Part shown: piece by piece, positions 9,946 to 21,080 of the stretch
Layout: each line of letters opens with the position of its first letter
Numbering within the stretch: position 1 is the first letter of the stretch
DNA from: Rosa chinensis
Lineage: Eukaryota; Streptophyta; Magnoliopsida; Rosales; Rosaceae
DNA: 64,000 bases
Reading direction: 5' to 3'
Assembly: GCF_002994745.2 (NCBI RefSeq)
Contig: NC_037093.1
Location: 67,227,510-67,291,509 of the forward strand
Program-made: the position numbers and the translations under genes
The notes under the pieces: generated by a model
Database searches by the model: none
Seen by the model: the letters and a program-made list of their open reading frames with translations, nothing else
What the model was told of the DNA's origin: nothing

Positions 9946-12429
9946 CTTTTTCTATGCTCTCAGATTGCAAACCAAAGTCGTGGTTTATCAAATATACGTA
10001 CTTATGGCGGTGCTCCACTTGAGCAAGAAAAAATATTAGGGTTTATTTAGTTCTTGTTGCGCTTATAGTATAGGAAAGTAGTTTAACTTTTTTTGGTGCA
10101 AAGGAAAGTAGTTTAACTTGCGTTTCCTTGTTTAGATCAGATTGGCCCTGGAATTTAAGATTGGGTTATTGGGTCGCATTACTTCAGGTCTTCAAGTGGT
10201 TTCTTGTTCAACCAACATCCATGTTCAGCCAAAGAAAGAAAAAAAAAAAAAACTAAACTAAACTAAAATCCATGCATTGGGATGGTGATAGCTACGTAAG
10301 CTAACTACTTTTATTAATGAAGATGCTGCGATCTTATTTGGAGGCCAAGGGAGCTGTTGGAAGGTTTGTATTATCAAGTCAACTGTTGAGACTTGAGAGC
10401 AGTTCACTTGTTTTGTTTAATACTTGGTAAACCATAATTGAAAACGAAAATAGTCACATGACCAAGGAGGTGAGAGTGGGACTACAAGAAAGAAAAGCAA
10501 GAAAGCTGAGCGTGAAGGAGGACTTTCTACGGCCTCAGCCTAACAATGGTGTGTCAGAGGCCCATCTGCACAAAGCTACAAAACGACAAGCACAATTTCT
10601 CAGAACACTAGAATCTCTGGTTACATATGAGAGAGAATCTGAAAAAGAAGAAGACCCTTCACGTGTTTTTCTTAAGAAAAAAGAAAAACAGACATAGGTA
10701 ATTTGGGGAGAGGTAATTTTTACAAGAAAAAAGTGGTCAAATATTGATTGTGTTGATACCAAAAATCAAGCTGGATTTGAATAAGATGCGCCAATCTCGT
10801 CGCATGGTGTTTCCAGTGGAATATTGGGGCATATAAACATTGGGGTCTGCTCGTTCTTCTTGAGCATCGTGCCTGTTTTGATGCCAAAGCAATATTTCAA
10901 AGAAGAAGACAAGAAAGTATGTAGTATATAATCAGTTTTAAAAAGGGTTTAACTTATCTATGATCTATAAGCTAATGATGATACCATCATGTACTGTTCT
11001 TTCTTAATGCTAATATGTTATATACTAATCCATTCAAGTTCAAAACTGGGTGATTATAATAGAAGTGTTTCAAAGTTCTCATCTTGGATAGTGGAACTAC
11101 CACAAGCAGCAATGACTAATTTGAAATTTCAAAGCAATGACCCTAGACACAAAAAGGAAAAGGTATAAGTTACTGCAAAGCAACCCAGGTAAAATAGGTG
11201 TAGAGAGCTAATGCTGAAAACACCAACTGGTGGGTTACTGGATTTTGTGATCAAGTCATTCCATGTACTCGTGGCCTTGGACATGTTATCATCATATCAT
11301 GTGATGACAGTTGAATAAAAAAAGTAATTGAAAAGGAAAAGAAAAAAAAAAACCCAACCAGCCCAGTCCCCAGACAAGTCAGCAACCTACAGCCACTACA
11401 CATGAGATTTGCAGAAGCCAGCAGCTGTTAGCCCTAGCCAGCTATATTGAATTGAAACTGTTCCTACATTACAGTGGCATGGGCACCTTTATTCTTTTCA
11501 GCCAAATGTAATTCCTTTATATTTTGGATACAGCCAGAAAAAGAAAATACATAAGAATCTAAATATTTGAATTTTCAACATAAAGCTGCTCTTTACTTTC
11601 TTGTGTCAAAAAAGTTCTTCCACTCAATATTTGGATTCACATATTTATGACACTAATCCAAGGTATGAGTGTTCAATTAACATGAACAAAACTTTCTTAC
11701 AAGTAAAACCCACCTATGACCTAAATGTGTCTCTTCAATCAGCTTTGCCTAGATTAGTAAACTTTCTGTACTACCAAAAGTCAGAAGATGAAAAGTAAAA
11801 AAAGAATAAGAGTGAAAGCAGCAAAGAGCCACATCATTGAACCCAGCTAAGTTTTCCCACCATCATCACATACATACTTGGCATTGGCATTGGCTCTATT
11901 CAACTTGAAAAACCCCAAAGATTCCAAAATTTCTGAAAACCCAGAAACCCCAGGCTAAAAACCAGAGAGAGGTAGCTTTCAGATTTTCTCTTCAAATAGC
12001 TACAAATCACACGTCTTGGCCTGTGCTTTTGTTTCTTGGGTAAGTTCACAAAAACCTCTGCTCTCTCTCTCTCTGTTCGTCTCGCCATTTTCAACTTCAT
12101 TGTGTCCCTTCTATTTTACAAGACTCGGTCTTTCTCTCCGCTTTTATTTTCACCGTCTTTATATGCGTTTTTTAGTCCTCTGATTTTGTTGGGTTGCTTT
12201 TAAAAATTGGCATTTCTTGTTCTTCGTTATGGCCTATGCTACATTGTGGATCTCCATACTTGGGTTGTGCTTTTGTTTTCATTGTAGAATCCGTACATTC
12301 TCTAATATGGTTTCTAGCTTCATGGCAGCGACGTGTTTGGCATGAAACAAGTCACAGAGAAGTGATTTTTGTTGGGTCATTTTGTGAAATAGTGAATTGG
12401 GTGAAGTGGGAAGTCCATTTGGGGAGAAG
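9946..12429. other. Intergenic region and NPGR1 5' leader
   Basis: The first few hundred bases would be the promoter of the FBD gene. No coding frame between 10000 and 11880 is convincing; the 79-codon frame at 10458 has no recognisable similarity. From about 11880 the sequence is probably the NPGR1 leader. A donor-like GGGTAAGTTC lies at about 12038 and an acceptor-like TTTTCATTGTAG at about 12285, so a leader intron is possible. A short CT run sits at 12060-12073. Confidence 0.45.
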
Positions 12430-14991
12430 ATGTTGTGTGCTTGTTCAGGAGAGCAGTTCAAATTTGAAGAGCCACCTCAGTCGCCGGAGTCATTGGCTAC
12501 CAGGGACTTCTCGGCGAGTGGCCTGTCTTCGAGGACCATCGGAGATTGGGACTTGGGCTCGAAATTTGATGACATTCAAGTAGATGAGGCTGAGTCCACT
12601 CTCAAAGAAGCTCTATCTTTGAATTATGAGGTGGGTTTTTTCTTTGTTTATCAGCTGAATTTCACTTGAGAATGTATCTAAATTTGGTTATTGATGTTAA
12701 TTGGTGTGCTTGTTTGTTGTAAATTCAGGAAGCTAGGGCGTTGTTGGGGAGGCTTGAGTTCCAGAGAGGGAATTTTGATGCTGCTCTTCAGGTGTTTCAG
12801 GGTATTGACATTAGGAACTTAACCCCAAGAATGGCCAAGGCCATTGTCGAGAGAATTAGGCACCGAAAACCGCGTGTGAAAGGCGATAGCTATGTGATGC
12901 TCAATGTGATGTCCTTGCATTCAGTGAGCTTACTGACTGAGGCAATATTGCTCAAGGCAAGATCACTTGGGGAGCTCGGAAGGTTTAGAGGTATTGCCTA
13001 CTTTCTCATCGTTAATGTGTTTGCTTTTGTAATCAATAGGAAGTATTATCTTTGATAAACATTCGAGATTAGTATAGATTTGTTTGCTTTGATTAGAATT
13101 GAATAGGGAATGTTTATGTGCTTGTTTATTCATCAGAGGCTGCAAAGGAATGCAAAGTTATTCTTGACACAGTTGAATTGGCATTGCCTAACGGAATGCC
13201 TGAAGAAATTGGTGAGGACTGTAAATTGCAAGAAATGTTTCACAAAGCACTTGAGTTGCTCCCTATTTTCTGGACCAAGGCAGGGTATCTTGAAGAAGCG
13301 ATAACTGCATATCGCGGGGCTCTGATCAAGCCATGGAATTTGGACCCTGAGAGGTTGGCTGGTGTTCAGAAAAGCTTAGCTTGCACTTTACTGTATAGTG
13401 GTGTCGAAGCAAGCCTTCCACCTCAGCTGCAAGTATGGGGTCCAACTACACCCAAGAACAATACAGAAGAAGCAGTCCTGTTGTTGTTGATACTTATGAA
13501 AAAGATGGCATTGAATCAAATAAAGTGGGATTCAGAAGTTATGGATCATCTGAGTTATGCACTTTCTGTTACTGGACAGTTCGAATTATTAGCTAATCAT
13601 TTCGAGCAGGCCCTTCCGGGGTTGTATGGTCGAGCTGAGAGATGGTACTTGCTTGCACTTTGTTACAGTGCCTGTGGACAAAATGAAGAAGCACTGAACC
13701 TTTTGAAAAAAGTTGCAGGCTGTTCCGAAGCAAAGAACAAGCCCCATTTCCTATCTTTTCTCTTGGGAGCAAAGCTATGTTCCCTAGATACGGTTCATGC
13801 TCATGAAGGGATAGAATTTTCGCGTAAAGCTATTGACTTGGTCAGTGATCAGTGCGAGCATTTCATGGGTCAAGCACATAAGTTTCTTGGTGTTTGCTAT
13901 AGTGGTGCAGCAAGAGCATCTATATCTGATTCTGAAAGAACTGTTTTTCAGAGAGAGTCTTTGAACTCTCTAAATCATGCCGCTCTTAATGGGAAGGGGG
14001 ATCCCGAGGTAATGTTTAGTCTTGGCCTCGAAAATGCTGTGCAAAGGAATTTAGATGCAGCTTTCAGTTATACAATGAAGTACTCAGATATGGTGGCTGG
14101 CAGCTCAGGACACGGCTGGAAGCTATTAGCCCTCGTAGTTTCTGCAGAGCAGCGATTCAACGATGCTGAAGCCATAGTGGATTTTGCTTTGGATGAAGCA
14201 GGAAGAAGAGATCAATTAGAACTGCTCAGACTGAAAGCGGTGCTTCAAATTGCTCAGGAACATCCCAAGCAAGCAATAGAAACCTACAGAATGTTGCTAG
14301 CTTCTGTTCAAGCACAAAGGAATTCAAAAGCAAAGAACTTTGAGCAAGGAAGGACCTTTGATCCTGAGGTTTGTATTCCTTGGTTTCTCTTTGAAGGCAC
14401 CAAGGTTTTTGCTTCTGTGTTAAAGTCTTCCTTCTTTGTTCTGCAGGCAATTCTGGAAAGAAACTTGGAAAAGGAAGCCTGGAGGGACTTGGCAGCCATT
14501 TATACCAAACTTAGTTTGTGGCCTGATGCAGAAATATGTAACAATAAAGCCAAGCTAATTGAGTTTTATTCTCCTCAAAGTTGGCATACGACAGGTACAT
14601 AGGAATTTCCCCCATCATCTTGTGGTTTGTGTCAAGATGGAAAAAGTTATTGAGGTCTAATCCCCTATACACATTTGCAGGTACGTTATTTGAAGCTCAA
14701 TCCAAGCACAAGGAAGCCCTCATTTCGTTCTCAGTATCACTGTCAATAGAGCCAGATTATGTTCCAAGCATCGTTTCAACTGCAGAAGTATTGATGAAAC
14801 TCGGTACTGGATCACTCCCTATTGCAAGAAGCTTTTTAATGAATGCTCTGCGATTAGAACCCATAAACCATGAGGCTTGGTTGAATCTTGGAATGTTGTC
14901 GAAAATGGAAGGCTCATTGCAGCAAGCAGCAGAATTTTTCCAGGCTGCATATGAGCTTCAGCTGTCAGCTCCGGTGCAAAGCTTTGTGTAA
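12430..14991 (+). CDS. NPGR1: NPGR1: TPR-containing calmodulin-binding protein
   Basis: Five exons: 12430-12630, 12729-12990, 13137-14368, 14447-14594 and 14681-14991, all with GT-AG borders and consistent phases, giving 717 residues. The N-terminus MLCACSGEQFKFEEPPQSPE followed by ATRDFSASGLSSRT is the hallmark of NO POLLEN GERMINATION RELATED 1 in dicots, and it fixes the start at the inner methionine. Tetratricopeptide repeats cover much of the protein, for example EEARALLGRLEFQRGNFDAA, ERWYLLALCYSACGQNEEAL and the C-terminal SIEPDYVPSIVSTAEVL and NHEAWLNLGMLSKMEGS. NPG-family proteins bind calmodulin; NPG1 is needed for pollen germination and NPGR1/2 are paralogues, with cell-wall and membrane scaffold roles reported for the family. 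Length fits the family. A hAT element and a broken copy of this gene lie downstream. Confidence 0.95.
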
Positions 14992-15339
14992 GCAATGGTT
15001 TCGCAGTTAGTCTTAAGCATACCACTTCAAGAGTAATAGACTAATTATGCATATTCCAAGTATTATAAATGTACAGCCATCTTGGCTACTTTAGTCCCTC
15101 TTATCGAAGTCAAGGGGTACGTGAGATCTGTATATCTTGGTCATTATTCTATTTTTTGTAGTCGCATGATTAGTTACTTTATAATGTCTTGGGCAACATC
15201 AATTTAAAATCATTTGCTCTGTTCTTTTTGGAGTTTCAGTAAGGAAGGCCTATAGAAACTCTAGTATACCGATAATTCATAATGCGCATTCTCCTAACTA
15301 GGTAAGTGGGTGGGAAGGTAGCAGAGGATCCCTGTGCCC
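14992..15339 (+). other. NPGR1 3' flank
   Basis: Probable 3' untranslated region and flank up to the hAT insertion. No other gene is visible. Confidence 0.45.
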
Positions 15340-15347
15340 CTCTAGAA

Positions 15348-16308
15348 TAGAGGTGGCAAACGGGCCGCTAAGCACGAGCACGGCATGGGCCCGGCACCTT
15401 TAAAAGAGGCCCGGCACGGCCCAAGCCCGTTAGTGGCCCGGCACGACCCGAGCACGTTAAAATAATGGACCGGGTTGGGCCTAGGAATATTGGCCCATTG
15501 GCCCGGCACGGCCCGAGCACGACATATTATGGGTCGGCCCGTTATAAACACAAAATTTCATTTTGTTTTTAAAAATATTTAAAAACCACAACGATAAGAT
15601 TTGAATATTAGACCTCTTTATTTAAAAATCTCATGACATTTCCACCAATGTTATTTCTTTATATTGTCAAAATAGTGAAATAAAACATTATATCCTTGTT
15701 TTGACATAAAATATTTTTTTTAATCTCATAATAATACAACTATAGAATGAAGGAAAGAATAATATGATATTATATCTTCATTATATTAATAAAGATTAAT
15801 CTCACAATAATATACTACAAACAATATATTTTGACTTATTTTTTTCTTTCTTTCTTTCTTGTAGTGGAATATAAAAAATATTAGAAAACTAATCTTAAAA
15901 AGTTAAGATTAAGAAAAATATTGTAGAACTTAATTTATTTTAATTTTCTAAATAGTTAAACAAAATTAATTTTTATTTATTCAAATTAAAAATTTTAAAT
16001 CGTGCTTTATAGTGGGTAGGCACGAGCACGGCCCGTTTATTGGCCCGGCACGAGCACGGCCCGACATGATATGGGCTCGGGCCATGGGCCGGACCGGGCT
16101 TAATGTTTAAGTAAATGGGCCGGCACGAGCACGGCCCAACATGATATGGGCTCGGGCCATGGGCCGGACCGGGCTTAATGTTTAAGTAAATGGGCCGGCA
16201 CGAGTCCGGCACGATAATAAATGGGCCGGCCCAAACACGGCACTAAGCACGACTAAGCCCGCTTAAAATGAGCCGGGTCGGGCCGGGCCGGCCAGTTTGC
16301 CACCTCTA
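15348..16308. mobile_element. Non-autonomous hAT element with 8-bp target duplication
   Basis: A 961-bp element with terminal inverted repeats TAGAGGTGGCAAACGGGCC and, inverted at the right end, TAGAGGTGGCAAACTGGCC. It is flanked on both sides by the 8-bp duplication CTCTAGAA (15340-15347 and 16309-16316). Eight-base duplications and TAGNGGTGGCAAA-type ends are typical of hAT elements. The subterminal regions are GC-rich, with many copies of GGCACGAGCACGGCCC, and the centre is AT-rich. No transposase frame is present, so movement would need a helper in trans. Confidence 0.92.
16066..16218 (+). repeat. 75-bp tandem duplication inside the hAT element
   Basis: Two nearly identical 75-bp units (GGGCCGGCACGAGCACGGCC ... 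TAATGTTTAAGTAAAT) lie head to tail in the right subterminal region. The unit is a multiple of three, which produces a meaningless repetitive open frame on the minus strand. Confidence 0.85.
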
Positions 16309-16449
16309 CTCTAGAATCCCACAAATTCGTCTAATAGTCAAAAATTCAAAAGGAAAAGCGTAGCTGGCTAGTTAAGATTAGATAGATTTCATTGCTTGGA
16401 AGCTCAGACTTTCAGCTGTCTTAATCAAAAAAGAGTAGCACGATTTGGA

Positions 16450-16625
16450 GGCATTGCCTACTCTCACATGGTTAAAGTGTTTGTTCTTGTAATCATAAGT
16501 TTTATCTTTGATAATGTTTTTATATTAGACATATTGGTTTGCTTTTGATAAGCCAATGTTATATACTTCACTTATTCATCAGAGGCTGCAAAGCAGTATG
16601 CCTGACAAAATTGGTGACTTCCTTG
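16450..16625 (+). pseudogene. Decayed copy of an NPGR1 segment (intron 2 and flanking exon ends)
   Basis: This stretch aligns, with substitutions and small gaps, to 12980-13215 of NPGR1. Shared blocks include GGCATTGCCTACT/GGTATTGCCTACT, GTTTTATCTTTGATAA-like, TTGGTTTGCTTTTGAT-like, TTATTCATCAGAGGCTGCAA and CCTGA..AAATTGGTGA. It keeps the intron 2 acceptor and the first exon 3 codons but nothing translatable beyond. Being intron-bearing, it is a DNA-level duplication and not a retrocopy. Confidence 0.75.
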
Positions 16626-17138
16626 TGTCGCACTCTATTTCACATTCCATGTAATGGCTTATATCTACTAGCTCGAAGTCCAATTCTACAAATCGATAGG
16701 TGGAGTAACTGTAAAGATTTCTAAAATCAACAATTTGTTGCATAGAACACATTAAATGGCCAAAGCAAGATACTGAAACAGCTCATGCAACTCTTATTGT
16801 ATTCCTCATATTCCATATACAATAAACAAGTAAATTACATTGAACGTTGAGCCTTGGAGATATGGAATGTTTGGAGCTGGCAGAAAAGAACTAAGCAATC
16901 CACAAAATAAGGTTGAATCTCTATAATACAAACTGCAGCCAAAACAAACATAATATGTGAGAAAGGAATTAATAGAAGATTGGGAGAATTTCCATAAATT
17001 TCATTTGATTACTTGGCCAACAAATAGAATTCATCACAAGATCATTGTTTGGAGAAATCTTGTAGAGTTTACTAGGTAACATGGGCCATTGGGTGACTTA
17101 CAAAAATGGCAGTTGTTGGAGAGACAAAAGACTCAGCC
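16626..17138. other. Intergenic and 3' flank of the SVIP-like gene
   Basis: No coding frame. On the minus strand this would include the 3' untranslated region of the small gene that ends at 17139. Confidence 0.4.
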
Positions 17139-18436
17139 TCATCCCATTGACCACTGCATCAACAAAACCAACAAAACAGTCAAATATATGAATAATCTGA
17201 TTTCAGCAGAGATGCACATTGCACCTTGGTATCAAGAGTACAGCGGTGGCAAAACAAAATGAAACCAGTGAGTACAACATAAGAATTGGACATAATGACA
17301 TCATTTTTGCTAGTATTTTCTCTGCACCATGCTAAACTATAACAGAAGCAAAAGAGATTGGCCTTATAATCTAACTTCATAGTGGGGCTCAGTCCAGCAT
17401 CAATTATTCAAGAAGAATTCTGGAATACAATACCTTTAACACTGGTTCGCCTTTGTTGGAGTTGGCAGCTTGCTTTGCAGCCGCCTGTTGCTGTGCACGA
17501 GCAGCTCTACCAGCTGCAGACTTCTCAAATTCCTCTTGCCTGCAATAGCCATTACAGTGTAAGTAATTAATAATAACACTACCAGACCATTTCCATCCCT
17601 GGAAAAGGATTGCTATCCGCCTATCAAAGTGTAATCATGACCCTTGATATGTGTCAGAATCCGCACTCTCCCATTTGTAAATATGCACATATCAATAAGC
17701 AGCATGTCAAGACTGCATGCAGTTCAAATTTATTTCATGTTAACAACAAAACCAAGTTTCACCACGGGGCTGGATTGGACTTAAGGCAATGATGCCGACA
17801 ATTGGTGTTACAAAGCAATTATATTTGGAAAGAAGTGATGAAGACGATAAACAAGATGATCATAATGCACTACGTCTATTCTGATCAGCCAAGGTAGCAG
17901 GGCACTAGGAAAAATCTCAAAACAATGACACTAGTTAAGATTAGATAAGAAAACAGTGCCTTCAGCTGCACGTCCACAAATTCAAATCAAAGAGCAAACC
18001 AAAAAAAAAAAAGCAGTATTCTACCAGCTCTCAGGTTTAGCAGCTATATTTATCCATAAACTTTCATAACAACGTCTGATCACGACAATTTCTCCGAGCC
18101 AGTTTCATAAAAGTTTTGATTTTTCCAGCTTTCACTATTTCATCGTTCAAATCAAAGAGCAAAGAAACAGCAATCTTATATATCCAAAATTCAGATCATA
18201 GAACAAAAGTCGTTGCAAACAGAATGTAAATAGCAGTATATAAACGAATTTCAATCTCTAATCAATATCAATATGATGGATCACATAAAATAAATTTAAA
18301 AAAAAAAAAAAAAAAAAAAAGCAAACCTTCTTTGGGCGGCTTCGGCAGCTTTGGCAACAACTTCTGCAGAGGCTAACCTCTCTTGTTCTTTTCTCTCAGC
18401 GCTATTGCCTCCATCGAAACAGCACAGTATCCCCAT
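17139..18436 (-). CDS. Small VCP/p97-interacting protein (SVIP)-like
   Basis: Three exons encode 76 residues: 18327-18436, 17434-17539 and 17139-17153. Phases fit, and the last exon supplies only WSMG and the stop. The protein begins MGILCC, an N-myristoylation glycine with adjacent cysteines, suggesting membrane anchoring. It continues with a charged helix, ASAEVVAKAAEAAQRRQEEF, then EKSAAGRAARAQ. The AA-x-RRQ-x-E core matches the VCP-interacting motif of animal SVIP, and the ending VLKWSMG matches its LRWT-type C-terminus. Animal SVIP binds p97/VCP and inhibits ER-associated degradation; a similar link to plant CDC48 is inferred. A 20-base T run (minus strand) directly follows the first donor. 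Most of the length is intron, so it is easily missed by gene finders. Confidence 0.85.
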
Positions 18437-18713
18437 TTCTCTCCTCTCTATCGGTTTCTCATTTGACTTGTGATTCCAGACTCTTCTTATATAGTTTTCA
18501 TTTTTGGCTAAATAAACGCGTGCCACGTCATAAAGTGGGAGAGGATTATCCTGTCATGTTAAGTTAGGCCTCCAAAACGACGCCGCGTGCGCCATAACAG
18601 ATCGTCTTCCCTATTCGATTTCGAGTGTTGTCTTCCTCTTTTTCTTTTCTCTGAGACTGTTGCTGTTCCTGTTCGATTCTAAAATCAAAACCCTAATTTG
18701 CAGAGAGAGAGAG
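18437..18713. promoter_or_regulatory. Bidirectional promoter region
   Basis: Only 277 bp separate the start codons of the divergently transcribed SVIP-like and AKAP17A-like genes, so both leaders and core promoters must lie here. A GC-richer patch (AAACGACGCCGCGTGCGCC near 18574) sits about midway. A TATATA-like TATATAG on the minus side near 18488-18494 may serve the SVIP-like gene. Confidence 0.6.
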
Positions 18714-20552
18714 ATGAGCACGCTGAAGTTGGATTCGATTTCTCCTACTGAAACTGTGGAGATAGAGAATGGTCTGTCACTGGTGCCGCGGCTCCGGCTG
18801 AATATAACGGTGTATCCGTCGAGCCAAGTTGTGAGCAAACCGATTGACGAGTGGAAGATGAAGCAAACCCTAATTGACTTCCTCAAGAACTCGCTTTCCG
18901 ATCCGGTCACAGTTCCGGAGGAGGATCTCAAGATCAGACGGGTGAGGGACCTGAAGAAGCGGAAGCGGGACGACCCTGTAGCTTCCGGTACCATCTTCAT
19001 TCGCGACCTAGGGTTTCTGAGGAAGACGAGCAGGAAGGGTGAGGAGGATGAGAAGAAGAGCGTTGAGGAGGTGGAGAAGAAGTTCAGTGATTGGAGGAGG
19101 TACATTGTGGAGAAGATGGATGGGATTGAGCTCAATCTCGAAGGGGTTAAGTTCAAGCTAAACGTCGTCGTTCCGGAGTCGGATGATTTCAAGGCGACGA
19201 AGAAAGGTTGGGAGGAGTTTTACGCTTTCGGAAATCGAGGTTTGTAGTGGGATTGGAAATCGAATGAGGTTTGAATTTTTGATTTTGAGTGAGTTTGGGA
19301 ATGGATTTGGTTTCAAAGTTTGTGTCTCTTTTTTTTTCGCCAGGGTTTTCGAGGAGTGGGAAGCAAGAGACTGATACTATAATACTGAAGGGTGTTCCTT
19401 CACGCTGGTTCGCAGAGCCGCGGGTTTCCTCAAAGCCTTCAATGCTGGTCACACATACCATCTTTTCGACATTTGGGAAGATAAGGCATGTCAATGTGTT
19501 TGTTTTCTTGCTCTATCTGCTATTATATTGTAGAAAGCTACAGAGAAAATATTATGTGTTCTAATCGACCGCTATAATTTAGTTCCAAATGTCTGCTTAA
19601 AAATATCTCTGTAGTTAAGCTTAAAAAAGGGTAATCATCAAAAGAAAAGAACTTGGAAAATGTGAAACTGTATCAGCATTATAATGTTTTTGGATTGCTC
19701 TTTTGGAAAAAACTCATGTGTATCCTCGTTGGTGTCTGCCCTCGCAGTCTAATGACATTATCTAATCGTGCATAATTCTTGTTGCTTGTTCCTTTTTACT
19801 TACAATCATTAGGAATCTTAATGTTGCTGAGGACGATGATCCAGGTAAGGATGCGAATGAGGATGATGGGGACTTGGTTTCAGGTCTCCATTGTAAGATT
19901 GTGGTTCAGTTCGAGAAACACAAGGACTTCTACAATACTTTCAAGGCGTTTTGTGGCCGCTCATTGCAGAAGGTAGGCAGTTTGTTTCTCTTCATTAGAG
20001 TTTAGGAGTGTTATAACCAGCATCGTCAATCAACTTGTCAGTAATTTAATTTGCTAGGTTGCAAGCATTAAGATTTGATGTTGCTAACTGAGAGCTGGTG
20101 CTCCAAATACTTGTATTGAATTTTATATTGAAATCATTGACTAGCCACTTTTCTTGTTGGTTTCTAAGTTTGTAACCAAACATGGCGCTATGTTGCAGGA
20201 AGGATCTAAGTTGAAGGCTGATTATGAGGTTGCTTGGGACAAGGATGGATTTTTCCGAAACTCGAGAAATCAAACACAGGAAGACAGTAGCAGGGCACGA
20301 GAAACCACAACATATCCCAGGCAGCAGCAACACTATTCTCGGTTCAGTTCCGATGAAGCTCCCAGAAAGAGGTTTAAGGTTAGAAACTCAATAGCTAACT
20401 ACTCAATTTGACGCTTGAACAGACTTTCTGTATTTCCCTGAGGGATTGATGTATAAGTGGCCCCCTAAGCTAAATTTTAAACCCCCTTTGCTATTGTACC
20501 TCTGACCTCTGCACATGATTCCATAAATTCCTTTGTTTGAATGCAGGAATAG
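18714..20552 (+). CDS. AKAP17A-like RNA-binding protein
   Basis: Five coding exons: 18714-19239, 19344-19485, 19813-19972, 20199-20378 and 20547-20552, giving 337 residues. The last exon carries one codon and the stop. The middle of the protein reads DTIILKGVPSRWFAEP, then KPSMLVTHTIFSTFGKIRNL, then KIVVQFEKHKDFYNTFKAF, the order seen in the RNA-recognition region of A-kinase anchor protein 17A (an SR-related splicing factor in animals). The upstream part matches its N-terminal globular region (FKATKKGWEEFYAFGNRGF). The long coiled, charged C-terminal half of the animal protein is absent; the plant form ends in a short Arg/Ser/Gln-rich tail. Intron 2 begins with GC, not GT. A role in nuclear RNA processing is inferred from the family. 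Confidence 0.87.
19486..19812 (+). other. GC-AG intron in the AKAP17A-like gene
   Basis: The exon ends GGGAAGATAAG and the intron starts GCATGTC; the acceptor is ATCATTAG at 19812. Splicing here restores FGKIRNLNV, matching the conserved FGEIRN block. The nearest GT (19490) would lead to an immediate stop after the junction. Confidence 0.75.
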
Positions 20553-20935
20553 AAAATGCAGAGTCTGAAAATTTCTTCTGGAGCTAGGAGCTTGAAGTAT
20601 GGTAATCTGTGACAAGCCATTGTATAACAGCAAAGAGCCAAATACTAGTACTCATGCTAGAACAAATATGAAAGATTAGCCTTTCGCAAATGCAATGAAT
20701 ACTGTTAAGCCCCAAATTTGTACCAACAAATCATAGATATTTTTTGTTATTGGGATTCAGTGATTAAACATCAACAGTTATAATATGCTTCTTCATCTAA
20801 TTTCTCTCCTCTACGGGCGCTATATTTATACTTGATATCGTCATTCTAGCCCTGTAGTTTACGGCATTACCTAATGCTGTTCCTTCACTAGTTGTATCAA
20901 CCTCCCAATTATTGTATGTACTCTAACAGGCATGG
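20553..20935 (+). other. 3' flank of the AKAP17A-like gene
   Basis: Probable 3' untranslated region; no further frame seen. Confidence 0.4.
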
Positions 20936-21080
20936 TTGACCAGTCGGTAAGGATTTGTGGCAAGTCCTTTACCCTAAAAGACGAAGTCCCGAGTCTCGAG
21001 TCTTTCTTTTGGATTTTGGTGCTAAAGTCTCAGTCTTTTATTAAGATGGAAGTCTTGTTATCTCACCTTTCTCCCTTAAC
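20936..21080 (+). mobile_element. tRNA-derived SINE-like sequence
   Basis: An A-box-like TGGTTGACCAGTCGGTAAGG at 20935-20954 is followed about 45 bp later by a B-box-like GTCCCGAGTCTCGAGTC. This is the arrangement and wording of many plant SINE heads (GTCCCGAGTTCGAGTC). The tail and target duplication are not clear, so it may be an old fragment. Confidence 0.42.

Noticed and set aside
10458..10697. 79-codon frame upstream of NPGR1
   Set aside because: No similarity I recognise, no promoter or partner exon; expected by chance in this length.
14226..14499. Minus-strand frames over NPGR1 exon 3 and intron 3
   Set aside because: They run antisense across a verified exon-intron border.
15973..16212. 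Frame with two perfect 25-residue repeats
   Set aside because: It is the 75-bp tandem duplication inside the hAT element read in frame, not a repeat protein.
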